Source: Erysipelotrichaceae bacterium
GTDB taxonomy: Bacteria > Bacillota_I > Bacilli_A > Erysipelotrichales > Erysipelotrichaceae
NCBI GenBank assembly: GCA_017454765.1
Contig: JAFTCJ010000025.1
Coordinates: forward strand, 62,001 to 126,000
Direction: 5' to 3'
Length of the DNA: 64,000 nt
Shown here piece after piece: positions 8,612-17,413 of this stretch. Within the stretch, counting starts at the first letter, position 1. Each line of letters opens with the position of its first letter. Both the position numbers and the translations under genes were made by a program. Under the pieces are notes generated by a model. It saw only the letters and a program-made list of their open reading frames with translations. It made no database searches and was not told the DNA's origin.

Positions 8612-9727
8612 TTAGATATCGATATCCAGATCGACAACTTCTTCTTCCTGTACATCTTCTTCAGAAGGAACTTTCTTGATCAGGGCGTAGAGAACACCGG
8701 TGATAACAGAACCTAATGCCAGACATACAAGCCACATACCGAGGTTGTCAGAAAGCGGAGCGACGAAGATACCACCGTGCGCAGCCGGAGTACCGATACG
8801 TAATGCCATTGCCAGACCGGAAGCGATTGCGGAACCGATCATGGAAGCCGGAACAACTCTTGTCGGGTCTTCAGCAACAAACGGCAGAACACCTTCAGTG
8901 ATGAAGCATAAGCCCATCGGGATGCAGGTGTAAGCAGCGTCTTTCTGCTGTCTCGTGAATTTCTTCGGAGCTAACAGAGCAGCCAGACCGACACCGATAG
9001 CCGGAGTCATACCGCCGATGATCTTTGCAGTTTCAGCAGCAGCACCGATACCGCCGTTGGAATCGTTGTCAGCATACAGAGCATTTGCAGCCATGGAAGC
9101 AGTCTTGTTGACAGGACCGCCCATATCGAAGCCCATGCAGGCACCGATAACAGCACCGGCAACGAACAGTGAAGAATCGGACAGACCTTCGATCCACTTC
9201 TGGAACGCAAGCATCAGAGCTGATAACGGTTTCATCAGAACACCGAAGAATACGAATGTAGCAACACAGGTTGCAACAACAGGAATGATAAGGACAGGCA
9301 TCAGACCCTGGAGAGCCTTCGGGAGTTTCCAGGTCTTCATCCACTTGACGAAGTAACCTACGAAGAAGCCCATCAGCATAGCGCCGACGAAACCGGTCTT
9401 GGTAGGACCGCCAGCGTAGTAACCGATCGCGAAGCCCGGAACGATGCCCGGTCTGTCAGCGATAGAGAACGCGATACCGGCGCATAAGAACGCATAAGCC
9501 CAGTTGAAGCCGTTGCCGTTCATTTCGCCAAGCATGTGGATATAGTCAGAGATCTTGGCAATGGAGTAACCTGAATAGTTCAGACCACCGATCGTCGGAT
9601 CTGAAAGAGGTACACCTGACCAAGAATAAGCCTTCTGGATCGCACCTGTAATACCGGCCATGACGACCATCGGAATCAGGAACGAAATACCAGTCATAAT
9701 GTGTTTTCTGATTTCAGTTAATTTCAT
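8612..9727 (-). CDS. PTS fructose-type transporter subunit IIC
   Basis: Membrane permease of the fructose/mannitol PTS class, 371 residues with about nine or ten hydrophobic segments. Family stretches seen include GGLNYSGYSIAKI, GYYAGGPTKTGFVGA and DMGGPVNKTASMAANAL. It is a stand-alone IIC; IIB and IIA are separate upstream genes. Notable: after the last helix it ends in an acidic tail, EEEVVDLDIDI, nearly identical to the tail of the IIA protein from the same operon (see findings). Substrate unknown; the family includes fructose and other ketoses. Confidence 0.92.
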   Translation of the reverse strand: MKLTEIRKHIMTGISFLIPMVVMAGITGAIQKAYSWSGVPLSDPTIGGLNYSGYSIAKISDYIHMLGEMNGNGFNWAYAFLCAGIAFSIADRPGIVPGFAIGYYAGGPTKTGFVGAMLMGFFVGYFVKWMKTWKLPKALQGLMPVLIIPVVATCVATFVFFGVLMKPLSALMLAFQKWIEGLSDSSLFVAGAVIGACMGFDMGGPVNKTASMAANALYADNDSNGGIGAAAETAKIIGGMTPAIGVGLAALLAPKKFTRQQKDAAYTCIPMGLCFITEGVLPFVAEDPTRVVPASMIGSAIASGLAMALRIGTPAAHGGIFVAPLSDNLGMWLVCLALGSVITGVLYALIKKVPSEEDVQEEEVVDLDIDI

Positions 9728-9754
9728 AATTGATAATATTTCCCCTTCTTAAAA

Positions 9755-10069
9755 TTATTTCGCCGCAAGTTTCTTTTCGATCGTTGAGATCAGGGACTTG
9801 GGCTGTTTCATTGCTGTTCCGATCGGAACATCAACGACCTTCTTGCCTTTGAAACGCTCAGCTCCGCGGATGGCGATGTCATGAGCATAGATGACGACAT
9901 CGGCGTTAGCGATCTCCTCAGCTGTCAGCTCATTTTCGACGCCGGCAGAGCCCTGTGTCTCGACCTTGCAGTTGTGTCCGAGTTCTTCTGCAGCTTTCTG
10001 CAGTTTTTCAGCAACAATGTAAGTGTGGGCAATACCCGCTGTACAGGCAGTAATTGCAACAATGTTCAT
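9755..10069 (-). CDS. PTS fructose-type subunit IIB
   Basis: Cytoplasmic phosphocarrier of 104 residues. The phosphorylated Cys is C9 in ITACTAGIAHTY, matching the fructose-IIB signature (usually ACPTGIAHT; here Ala replaces Thr after Thr). It receives phosphate from the IIA protein encoded upstream and passes it to sugar bound by IIC. The ribosome site AAAGGAG is good. A 134-base gap separates it from the IIA gene and holds a promoter candidate at 10109-10137. Confidence 0.93.
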   Translation of the reverse strand: MNIVAITACTAGIAHTYIVAEKLQKAAEELGHNCKVETQGSAGVENELTAEEIANADVVIYAHDIAIRGAERFKGKKVVDVPIGTAMKQPKSLISTIEKKLAAK

Positions 10070-10108
10070 ATAGAAATCTCCTTTCTCTGCTTGAATTAGC
10101 TTACTTTA

Positions 10109-10137
10109 ATTTTATTGTTTCGGCCTTTAAAAGACAA
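10109..10137 (-). promoter_or_regulatory. Internal promoter before PTS IIB
   Basis: On the minus strand TTGTCT (10132-10137), a 17-base spacer and TAAAAT (10109-10114). It would give extra IIB-IIC-aldolase-isomerase transcript independent of the kinase and IIA genes. The 134-base gap is otherwise AT-rich and contains no gene. Confidence 0.5.
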
Positions 10138-10203
10138 TATTTTGGACCGGTTTACAATCAAATTGATCACATTTATCGCGGTTTTGACAACCTTTTGAGC
10201 AAC

Positions 10204-10740
10204 TTAGAAATCAATATCGAGATCGACGATTTCTTCCTCATTCAGAAGTTCATCGACTTCGCCGAGTTCATCGTCTTCGCACAGGATCAGATCCATGATT
10301 TCTTCCTTGCTGGAAGCCTGTGAGAGCCTGGTGACACGCACGTCGTTGCCCAGTTTTCCGGCCAGTTCCGACAGCAGCATCATGTGGTTTTTCGCAAACT
10401 CCTCATCGGCGCTGACACAGAAAAGGAAAATGAGATGTGAATCCTGGAAACCGTCATCGGACATGCTGGATTCCCAGCGGATCGGATTCTCTGTCTTGCC
10501 GATCATGATGCCGTTTCTGAGGACGCTCAGGCTCTTTCCGTGGGGGATCGAGATCCCTGCGCCCATGCCGGTAGGACCCTCGGCTTCTCTCTCATAGATG
10601 TCCTTGACGAAGACGTCCGTGTCATTGATATAGCCGTTGGCGCAGAGCACATCGGCCATGTAATGAAGCACTTCATCCTTCGTGTTTCCCTTTACTTCCA
10701 GATCGATAATGTCTTTGTTGAGAATATCTGCTAATGGCAT
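10204..10740 (-). CDS. PTS fructose-type subunit IIA
   Basis: Cytoplasmic EIIA of the mannitol/fructose class, 178 residues; the domain itself needs only about 145-150. The phosphorylated His is H67 in GISIPHGKS. Residues about 150-178 form an acidic extension ending EEEIVDLDIDF, almost the same as the end of the IIC protein of this operon although the codons differ. The IIA lies directly downstream of the IolC-like kinase gene and upstream of IIB. The ribosome site is AGGAGG. It would take phosphate from HPr. Confidence 0.92.
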   Translation of the reverse strand: MPLADILNKDIIDLEVKGNTKDEVLHYMADVLCANGYINDTDVFVKDIYEREAEGPTGMGAGISIPHGKSLSVLRNGIMIGKTENPIRWESSMSDDGFQDSHLIFLFCVSADEEFAKNHMMLLSELAGKLGNDVRVTRLSQASSKEEIMDLILCEDDELGEVDELLNEEEIVDLDIDF

Positions 10741-10754
10741 AAGTTTTTACCTCC

Positions 10755-11765
10755 TTAGAATTCCTTTACCAGTTCGCCGCTTTCCGCTTTCGCCTTTGAC
10801 AAGGCGGCTTCCAGTGTCGGAAGATCGACCAACGCATCGGAACAGGAGTTGCAGGCGACCGCCAGTGAAGCGGAGACCGTTGCCAGTTCCAGACAGTTCT
10901 TGATCTGTCTTCCGGAAAGAACGCCGAAGATGAAGGCTGATGAGTAGGCATCGCCGCCGCCTGTGGATTTCACGGCATTGACCGGAGCGATATCGATCTG
11001 ATATCTCTTCCCGTCTTTCTCATAAGCCATGGAACCGTCCTTGCCGTGCTTGATGATGATCAGCTGCGCATTCTCATCAAACCAGCGCTTTGCGGTCGCT
11101 TCATCATCGTTTCCTTCATGATAGACGCTGTCCATCAGATCAAACTCTTCTCTTGAGCCGATGATGATATGGGCATATTTGGCTGCCAGTGTGTAGTAGA
11201 TGCTGATCTCTTCCTTACAGCGCCAGATCGGAGCGCGGTAGTCGATATCGAAGACGATCAGCAGACCGTGCTTCTTCGCCAGCTCCAGGATCTTGAAACA
11301 GGCATCCCTGGAAGGAGCGGCAGCCAGAGCCGTACCGGAGATGATGACGCTGCGCGAAGATGCGACATAATCCTCATCGATCTCTTCCGGTTCCAGCAGC
11401 ATGTCCGCCGTGATCCGGTCCCTGTACAACATCAGGTTGGTCTGCCCGTCGATGACCTCCGTGAAGGTGACACCGATCGGAATATTCTTCTCAGCACGGA
11501 AGATCCCATTGAGGTCGATGCCGTCCTTTTTAAAATACTCGTAGCAGAAATCGCCGAGGGAATCATCCGTGATCTTGCCGATGAAGCCTGTCCTGGCTCC
11601 CAGTCTTGCCAGACCGACAGCCGTGTTCGCCGGGGAACCGCCCACATACTTTCCGAATTGCGTACATTCCGCAAAGCTCTGCGGCATCTTCAGCGGATTG
11701 ATGTCGATCGCCAGACGCCCGACAGGGATACAGTCAAGTTTTCTTCCTTCTGGTATTTGAAACAT
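10755..11765 (-). CDS. PfkB-family sugar kinase, 5-dehydro-2-deoxygluconokinase (IolC)-like
   Basis: Ribokinase-fold kinase of 336 residues. The N-terminal run PVGRLAIDINP is close to IolC; GGSPANTAVGLARLG (42-56) is the substrate and lid region; STGGGDAYSSAF contains the catalytic base D272. IolC phosphorylates 2-deoxy-5-keto-D-gluconate. Here there is no other inositol gene, and the kinase leads an operon with fructose-type PTS, aldolase and RpiB-like isomerase, so it probably phosphorylates the isomerised sugar phosphate or an unphosphorylated keto acid. The ribosome site is AGAGGTGT. The DeoR gene ends 23 bases upstream, so they are probably one transcript. Confidence 0.85.
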   Translation of the reverse strand: MFQIPEGRKLDCIPVGRLAIDINPLKMPQSFAECTQFGKYVGGSPANTAVGLARLGARTGFIGKITDDSLGDFCYEYFKKDGIDLNGIFRAEKNIPIGVTFTEVIDGQTNLMLYRDRITADMLLEPEEIDEDYVASSRSVIISGTALAAAPSRDACFKILELAKKHGLLIVFDIDYRAPIWRCKEEISIYYTLAAKYAHIIIGSREEFDLMDSVYHEGNDDEATAKRWFDENAQLIIIKHGKDGSMAYEKDGKRYQIDIAPVNAVKSTGGGDAYSSAFIFGVLSGRQIKNCLELATVSASLAVACNSCSDALVDLPTLEAALSKAKAESGELVKEF

Positions 11766-11788
11766 TTTTACACCTCTCTTTATTTATA

Positions 11789-12547
11789 TCAGTAATAGAC
11801 TTCAATATGATTGGATTCAAAGATCGACATGAACTGATCATCCGGACGCCTGTCCGTGATGACAGCGTCGATATTCGTCAGCTGCGCAAAATGATTATAG
11901 GCGATCACGCCGAACTTGGAATGATCGGCCACAAGATAGACCTTCTTGCTCTGGGAGATGACATGGGATTTCATGTAACCCTCTGAGACATAGGTATTGG
12001 TCAGGTCCTTGGCGATCGAGATACCGACCGTCGCGATGAACGCCTTGTTATAGTTGTACGGATAGAAACTCGTATCGATCACAAAAGTACCGTTGGAATG
12101 AAGCAATGTTCCTCCGGCACAGATCCCGGTGATGTTTGGCATGTCTCTGACGGCATTCATCACATCCAGGCTGTGGGAGATGACTTTGATATCCTTGAGA
12201 TCTTCCATGTAGTGCAGCATCCTGTAAGCCGTCGTCCCCGAATCGATGAAGATGACGTCGCCGTCGCTGACCATACGGGCAGCCTGTCTGCCGATGTATT
12301 CTTTCTCTTGGGCAAACGAAACGCTTCTCTCCTCATAGGAACTCACTTTGCGTAATGGATCGGGAGAAGTCTCGTTGAAAACGACACCGCCGTAGACCTT
12401 GGTGATCGCGCCCTTTTCTTCCAGAGCGGCGAGATCTCTTCTGAGAGTCTGTATGGAAACGCTGAACTTGTCCAGAAGTTCCTCATTGCGGACTGTCTTC
12501 CTGTCCCTGATGAAGATCTCCATTTCCTGCAGTCTGTTATATTTCAT
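11789..12547 (-). CDS. DeoR/GlpR-family transcriptional regulator
   Basis: 252 residues: N-terminal winged helix (about 1-55, with the DeoR signature SVSIQTLRRDLAALEEKGAI) and a C-terminal sugar-phosphate sensor domain (about 75-250, with IDSGTTAYRM and FIATVGIS). It probably represses its own operon and perhaps the divergent dehydrogenase gene, responding to a sugar phosphate. I chose the ATG at 12547 because TTGATA-N17-TATAAT lies exactly six bases upstream; the longer reading from 12571 would start inside the promoter. This predicts a leaderless mRNA. No ribosome site is present. Confidence 0.9.
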   Translation of the reverse strand: MKYNRLQEMEIFIRDRKTVRNEELLDKFSVSIQTLRRDLAALEEKGAITKVYGGVVFNETSPDPLRKVSSYEERSVSFAQEKEYIGRQAARMVSDGDVIFIDSGTTAYRMLHYMEDLKDIKVISHSLDVMNAVRDMPNITGICAGGTLLHSNGTFVIDTSFYPYNYNKAFIATVGISIAKDLTNTYVSEGYMKSHVISQSKKVYLVADHSKFGVIAYNHFAQLTNIDAVITDRRPDDQFMSIFESNHIEVYY

Positions 12548-12553
12548 ATTTTT

Positions 12554-12582
12554 ATTATAAAATGTTATCATAATATTATCAA
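12554..12582 (-). promoter_or_regulatory. Promoter of the DeoR gene and PTS operon (leaderless)
   Basis: TTGATA (12577-12582), 17-base spacer, TATAAT (12554-12559), then six bases to the ATG at 12547. This is the strongest promoter match in the window and leaves no room for a ribosome site. The 95-base divergent region is very AT-rich. Confidence 0.7.
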
Positions 12583-12642
12583 TATATATTCATTATTAAA
12601 AACAGATTGAATAGATTATTAGAAAGTTTGAGGTAAAAACAT

Positions 12643-13794
12643 ATGGCAAACAACTTCCTGACACCCAAAAAGATCATTTCCGGCAATAATGCGCTCATCG
12701 AAGCGGGAGAAGAACTTACAAAATGCGGCCGAAAGGCTTTCATTGTCACCGATGAAACGATGGTGAAGCTCGGCAACTGCGGAATGCTGGAAGAGATCCT
12801 GAAAGAAAAACAGATCGATTATGTCGTTTTCCCCGAGGTCAATTACGAGCCTGATGACAGGATCGTCATGAAAGCTGCAGATTCCTACAGAGACAACAAC
12901 TGTGATTTCCTGATCGCTTTGGGCGGCGGATCGCCGATCGATACTGCAAAGGCGTTATCCGTTCTCTTAAGCAGCGATGCAGAACTTTCCTCCTACATGG
13001 GAAAGATCATCGACATTCAAAGACCTGCACTCATCGCCGTCCCGACAACGGCCGGGACCGGTTCGGAAGCGACCAGGTTCACGATCATCAACGACACCAA
13101 GACGACCACCAAGATGCTGCTGAGCGGTCCCTGCCTGATCCCTGACCTGGCAATCATCGATCCCCGTTTCACGATCTCGGCACCCAAATCCGTCACCGCC
13201 CACACCGGCATCGATGCTTTATGCCATGCGATCGAATCCTACACATCCAGAAAGGCCCAGCCTCTTTCCGATACCTTCGCCCTTTCCGCGATCAAGAGGA
13301 TCTTTCACAATCTGCCGGTCTGTTATGAAGACGGAAGCAATACGGAAGCAAGGATACAGATGTCGCTGGCAGCACTTGAAGCCGGCATCTCCTTCAACAA
13401 CTCTTCAGTGACGATCGTCCACGGCATGTCCAGACCTATGGGTGCTCTCTTCCATGTGCCTCACGGTTTGAGCAATGCCATGCTGCTGGAAGGATGCATG
13501 AACTATGTCGCTGACGGAGCATATGAGCGTTTTGCCGATATCTCCAGATACCTGGGCTATGCAAAAGACGAAGATGACAAGACAGCCACGGAGATCTTCT
13601 TACATGAACTCAGCGGCTTACTGAAGAAACTCAACGTTCCCACGATGTCGGAGTACGGTATTGATAAAGATACCTATTTCGCAAGCATCAGCAAGATGGC
13701 CTCTGATGCCTATGCATCCGGATCGCCTTCCAACACGATCAAACAGATCACGGTTGAAGACATGGTCAGATTATACAAGGAGATCTACCGCTGA
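12643..13794 (+). CDS. Iron-containing alcohol dehydrogenase
   Basis: Group III NAD(P)-dependent alcohol dehydrogenase of 383 residues, typical length. The nucleotide motif is GGGSPIDTAKA from residue 94; TTAGTGSE is at 135-142; the metal ligands are D191 and H195 (GIDALCHAIE), H260 and H274 (VPHGLSNA). Relatives act on 1,3-propanediol, lactaldehyde, butanol or hydroxy-aldehydes; no specific substrate can be read. It diverges from the DeoR-PTS operon and may reduce the aldehyde made by the class II aldolase. The ribosome site GAGGT is 8 bases before the ATG. Confidence 0.9.
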   Translation: MANNFLTPKKIISGNNALIEAGEELTKCGRKAFIVTDETMVKLGNCGMLEEILKEKQIDYVVFPEVNYEPDDRIVMKAADSYRDNNCDFLIALGGGSPIDTAKALSVLLSSDAELSSYMGKIIDIQRPALIAVPTTAGTGSEATRFTIINDTKTTTKMLLSGPCLIPDLAIIDPRFTISAPKSVTAHTGIDALCHAIESYTSRKAQPLSDTFALSAIKRIFHNLPVCYEDGSNTEARIQMSLAALEAGISFNNSSVTIVHGMSRPMGALFHVPHGLSNAMLLEGCMNYVADGAYERFADISRYLGYAKDEDDKTATEIFLHELSGLLKKLNVPTMSEYGIDKDTYFASISKMASDAYASGSPSNTIKQITVEDMVRLYKEIYR

Positions 13795-13822
13795 AGATGT
13801 GCTTTATAAGCGTATCTTAATG

Positions 13823-13828
13823 TATGAT
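13823..13828 (+). promoter_or_regulatory. -10 box of the NERD-like gene
   Basis: TATGAT 25 bases before the ATG at 13854, with a normal ribosome site GGAGG between. This gene therefore has a conventional leader. Confidence 0.45.
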
Positions 13829-13853
13829 ATAAATGAGATCACGGAGGATCGTT

Positions 13854-14522
13854 ATGACATACAGATTACTGATCGAAGAAAGCGGATCTGCCAGCAGACT
13901 GAACACACTGTTCTACATCATTGCCCTGTCAATGCTCATGATCTTTCTGTTCCGTGCGGCAGTCAGCTACAGACACTATAAAGGTTCCATCTTCCAGCAC
14001 GTCTACGACAATTATCTTTTTGATTACTTCTACAAACTCAACATCATGCAGGATGTTTCAAGATCATCACTGGTGAAAAAACTCATCGGCAATCACCGCA
14101 TCACCTATGCCTCCATCACCAGCAAGGAAGGCAAGCTCGTATCCCAGATCATGACCCTGATCCATGCCAGAGGTATCCTCTCCATCGCCTATCTGAACAC
14201 TTCCGGAAAAGTCTCGGGCAATCTCAGCGGCGACTGGCTGATCAGAAGGACTGAAGACGGAAAGGAAAAACGCTTTAAGATCGACAATCCTGCCGTATAT
14301 CTGAAAGAATACATCACGCACCTGTCCGATACGCTTGAAGGAAAGAAAGTCGATACGGCAATCGCCCTCAACGATACCTGTGACATTTCAGACATCCACG
14401 TCGACTTCAAGGTCGTTCGTTATTCCGAGATTCCCGAACTGATCAAGAATACTGACTGCGGCTACGGACTCAACGATGCCCAGATCGAAGAAATCTACGA
14501 AAAACTCGGCGGCAGGAAATAA
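13854..14522 (+). CDS. Membrane-anchored protein with NERD-like domain
   Basis: 222 residues. One strong hydrophobic segment lies at about 18-36; the rest is cytoplasmic or extracellular and soluble. Residues about 95-190 resemble a NERD (nuclease-related) domain: GILSIAYLNTSGKVSGNLSG, a W before a charged loop, then NPAVYLKEYITHL in the place of the usual NP..Q...H. Catalytic acidic residues are not clear, so nuclease activity is uncertain. The start is set by GGAGG seven bases upstream; an in-frame upstream codon would remove this spacing. It stands alone, ending at a shared terminator. The domain call is from pattern memory only. Confidence 0.6.
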   Translation: MTYRLLIEESGSASRLNTLFYIIALSMLMIFLFRAAVSYRHYKGSIFQHVYDNYLFDYFYKLNIMQDVSRSSLVKKLIGNHRITYASITSKEGKLVSQIMTLIHARGILSIAYLNTSGKVSGNLSGDWLIRRTEDGKEKRFKIDNPAVYLKEYITHLSDTLEGKKVDTAIALNDTCDISDIHVDFKVVRYSEIPELIKNTDCGYGLNDAQIEEIYEKLGGRK

Positions 14523-14540
14523 CAGACAAAAACATATCAA

Positions 14541-14566
14541 AAGGCACTTACAGAAGTAAGTGCCTT
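14541..14566. terminator. Bidirectional terminator
   Basis: AAGGCACTTAC and GTAAGTGCCTT (11 perfect pairs, loop AGAA). ATTTATTAT follows on the plus strand and TTGATATG on the minus strand. It separates the NERD-like gene from the end of the uronate operon. Confidence 0.75.
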
Positions 14567-14588
14567 ATTTATTATATTGTTATTCTGA

Positions 14589-15395
14589 TCAGGGCTGCTT
14601 TCCGATATAAGCCAGGATGCCGCCGTCGACATAAAGGATATGTCCGTTGACGAAATTGGACGCATCGGATGCCAGGAACACTGCCGGACCCATCAGGTCT
14701 TCGACATCTCCCCATCTGCCTGCCGGCGTCTTGGAGACGATAAACTGATCGAAGGGGCTCCTGGAACCGTCAGGCTGTCTCTCCCTTAACGGAGCAGTCT
14801 GTTTGGTGGCGATGTAGCCCGGGCCGATGGCGTTGCACTGGATATTGGCTCCGCCGTATTCGGAACAGATGTTCCTTGTCAGCATCTTGAGTCCGCCCTT
14901 GGCTGCAGCGTAGGCGGCAACGGTCTCTCTGCCCAGTTCCGACATCATCGAACAGATGTTGATGATCTTGCCGTGACCTCTTTCGATCATGCCCGGGATC
15001 ACCGTCTTGGAACAGATGAACGGTGCATTGAGGTCGGTATCGATGATCTTGCGGAAATCCGCAACATCCATTTCCGTCATCGGCACACGCTTGATGATGG
15101 CCGCATTGTTGACCAGGATGTCGATCGGTCCCAGTTCCTCCTCGATGAGCTTCACATATGCCTTGAAAGCTTCCTCATCCGTGACGTCGCAGACATGACC
15201 TACGGCTTCCACGCCTTTTTCCTTGTATCTGGCGATCGCCTGATCCACTTTTTCCTGCGAACGGCTGTTGAACGCGATCTTCGCCCCGGCATAAGCCAGG
15301 CCGCAGGCGATACCGAATCCGATACCGTCACTCGCACCGGTCACGACGGCTACCTTGCCGTCAAGTCTGAATTGATCCATTGAAAAATCTGCCAT
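14589..15395 (-). CDS. SDR-family dehydrogenase, gluconate 5-dehydrogenase/KduD-like
   Basis: Short-chain dehydrogenase, 268 residues. TGASDGIG (19-26) binds the cofactor; the catalytic set is S149, Y162 and K166. The segment TAPLRERQPDGSRSPFDQFI is typical of gluconate 5-dehydrogenase-like enzymes. Last gene of the uxaB-uxaA-AEC-uxaC-eda-kdgK operon, five bases from kdgK. It may reduce 5-keto-gluconate or 2,5-diketo-3-deoxygluconate and feed the same kinase. No KduI isomerase is nearby, so a role in unsaturated uronate use is not shown. Confidence 0.88.
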   Translation of the reverse strand: MADFSMDQFRLDGKVAVVTGASDGIGFGIACGLAYAGAKIAFNSRSQEKVDQAIARYKEKGVEAVGHVCDVTDEEAFKAYVKLIEEELGPIDILVNNAAIIKRVPMTEMDVADFRKIIDTDLNAPFICSKTVIPGMIERGHGKIINICSMMSELGRETVAAYAAAKGGLKMLTRNICSEYGGANIQCNAIGPGYIATKQTAPLRERQPDGSRSPFDQFIVSKTPAGRWGDVEDLMGPAVFLASDASNFVNGHILYVDGGILAYIGKQP

Positions 15396-15400
15396 ATTAT

Positions 15401-16420
15401 TTACCTCTGCACTCTGCCTGAAGCATCGCCGCCCGCCAGGGCATTGACCTCCGCTTCGGAAACATGATTGAAATCGGTCGGGATGGTGTGCTTCAAAGCA
15501 CTTGCGGCCACCGCGAATTCCAGAGCTGCAGCCTGGTCTTTCATCGTCAGCAAGCCATGAATGACACCGCCTGAGAAAGAATCTCCGCCGCCGACCCTGT
15601 CGATGATCGGGAAGATATCATAGTGCTTGGATTCATAGAAATCCCTGCCGTTATAGATCAGCGCCTTCCAGCCGTTGTGTGTTGCTGAATAAGATTCTCT
15701 TAATGTGGAGATGACATATTTGAAACCGAATTCCTCAGCCATCTGTCTGAAGATCTCCTTGTAGCCTTCCGCATCCGTCTTGCCGGAACTGACATCGGCA
15801 TTGGGTTTGAAGCCCAGACACAGTTCCGCATCCTCTTCGTTGCCGATGCAGACATCGACATACTTCATCAGCGGACGCATGATGGAGATGGCCTTTTGCG
15901 AAGTCCAGAGTTTCTTTCGGAAGTTCAGGTCACAGGATACTGTCGCTCCCGCTTTCTTGGCAGCGATCAGTGCCAGTTCCAGGTTCTTTGCGGAAGCATC
16001 GGATATCGCCGGCGTGATGCCTGACCAGTGGAACCAGTCAGCACCTTCGAAGATCTTTTCAAAATCAAAGTCTTCGGGTTTTGCCTCGGCGATCGAAGAA
16101 TGCGCTCGGTCATAGATGACCTTGGAAGGACGCATGGAAGCGCCGGTCTCCAGATAATAGATGCCCAGTCTGTCTCCGCCTCTGGCGATGTAGTCGGTGT
16201 GGACGCCGAATCTTCTCAGTTCATTGATTGCACACTGACCGATCTCATGTGCAGGCACCTTGGAAACAAAGTAAGCATCATGGCCGTAGTTGGCCAGCGA
16301 TACCGCGACATTGGCTTCTCCGCCGCCGTAGCAGACATCGAAACTGTCGCATTGCACAAAACGTGAATTACCGGGCGAAGACAGCCTCAGCATGATCTCA
16401 CCCATCGTTACGATCTTCAT
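15401..16420 (-). CDS. kdgK: 2-keto-3-deoxygluconate kinase
   Basis: PfkB-family kinase, 339 residues, predicted to phosphorylate 2-keto-3-deoxygluconate to KDPG. GGGEANVAVSLANYG near residue 32 and GGGDSFSGGV with catalytic D280 are visible. It follows eda and precedes the SDR gene in the uronate operon, which makes the substrate assignment strong. The ribosome site is AAAGGGG. This is the only KDG kinase in the window and would serve both the UxaA and UxuA branches. Confidence 0.92.
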   Translation of the reverse strand: MKIVTMGEIMLRLSSPGNSRFVQCDSFDVCYGGGEANVAVSLANYGHDAYFVSKVPAHEIGQCAINELRRFGVHTDYIARGGDRLGIYYLETGASMRPSKVIYDRAHSSIAEAKPEDFDFEKIFEGADWFHWSGITPAISDASAKNLELALIAAKKAGATVSCDLNFRKKLWTSQKAISIMRPLMKYVDVCIGNEEDAELCLGFKPNADVSSGKTDAEGYKEIFRQMAEEFGFKYVISTLRESYSATHNGWKALIYNGRDFYESKHYDIFPIIDRVGGGDSFSGGVIHGLLTMKDQAAALEFAVAASALKHTIPTDFNHVSEAEVNALAGGDASGRVQR

Positions 16421-16438
16421 AATATCTTATCCCCTTTT

Positions 16439-17398
16439 TTATTTTACGAGGTGGACGGCGAAACCGCCGATCTCATCTTTGAAATAGATAAACTTCAGAT
16501 TGCCCTTCTCATCATAGGATGCGGAAGACTCATCGAAACTGTAACCCTGCGATTCGAAGTATCTCTTCGCCCTGTCGACATTGTTGACCTGAACACCGAT
16601 ATGTCCGTGTTTTCCAAACGGATGGCTTTCATCCATGATCTCGACAAAGTCGGAACCGAACCAGCCCTTGGATGTTTCCCTGACCTCACCGCCGAAGAGT
16701 TTTGCGAAAGACTTTGCAAGTCCAGCACCGTTGCCGTTTTCGGAGTTGATGCCGACGTGTTTGATCTTCAAGCCCAGCATCGCCTTGACGGCATTTCTTG
16801 TCAGTTCCTCGATCTTGCCGAAATCCTTTTCGGCGATCGCCTTCTTGTCGATCATCCAGGTACCGCCGCAGGCCAGGATCACCGGATCGTTGAGATAGTC
16901 GTTGACATTGTTTTCCTTGACACCGCCGGTCGGCACGAATTTCATCTTGTTGTAAGGCGCAGCCAGAGCCTTGATCATCTTGAGACCGCCCAGCTGTTCC
17001 GCCGGGAAGAATTTGACGACATTCAGTCCGTAGTTCAGCGCCATCTCCAGATCTGCGGCATTTGAGGTACCGGGCAGGATGGGAACGCCCTTTTCCTGGC
17101 AATACGCTACGGTATCGGCATTAAAACCGGGCGAGACGATGAATTCCGCTCCGGCATCCAGTGCCGAATTGACCTGTGCCCTGTTGGTGACAGTCCCGGC
17201 ACCGATGATCATTTCCGGACAGGCCTTCCTCATCTCGATCATCGCATCATGGGCGGCATCCGTACGGTAAGTCACCTCGGCGACCGGCAGTCCGCCGGCA
17301 CACAGGGCCTTTGCCAGAGGCGCGGCATCCTCCACCTTCTCTAAGGCGATGACCGGTACGATACCGATGTCATGGATCTTTTTGTAAATATCGCTCAT
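16439..17398 (-). CDS. eda: KDPG aldolase fused to a C-terminal VOC (glyoxalase-like) domain
   Basis: 319 residues. Residues 1-205 are a complete class I KDPG/KHG aldolase: E41 in AEVTYRT, GAGTV at 66-70, Schiff-base K129 in NVVKFFPAE. It cleaves KDPG to pyruvate and glyceraldehyde-3-phosphate. Residues about 208-319 are a VOC-fold domain with possible metal ligands H214 (KHVGIN) and a His in GHIGVQ, ending GGFAVHLVK. A normal Eda stops near residue 210. The extra domain may isomerise or bind a keto-sugar; its function is unknown. It lies between uxaC and kdgK in the uronate operon. Confidence 0.93.
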   Translation of the reverse strand: MSDIYKKIHDIGIVPVIALEKVEDAAPLAKALCAGGLPVAEVTYRTDAAHDAMIEMRKACPEMIIGAGTVTNRAQVNSALDAGAEFIVSPGFNADTVAYCQEKGVPILPGTSNAADLEMALNYGLNVVKFFPAEQLGGLKMIKALAAPYNKMKFVPTGGVKENNVNDYLNDPVILACGGTWMIDKKAIAEKDFGKIEELTRNAVKAMLGLKIKHVGINSENGNGAGLAKSFAKLFGGEVRETSKGWFGSDFVEIMDESHPFGKHGHIGVQVNNVDRAKRYFESQGYSFDESSASYDEKGNLKFIYFKDEIGGFAVHLVK

Positions 17399-17413
17399 AT
17401 CTTTCCTCCTGAT

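Noticed and set aside
10204..10240. The PTS IIA and IIC tails as a recent DNA duplication
   Set aside because: The nucleotide sequences of the tails differ at many codon positions, so a recent copy event does not explain the match.
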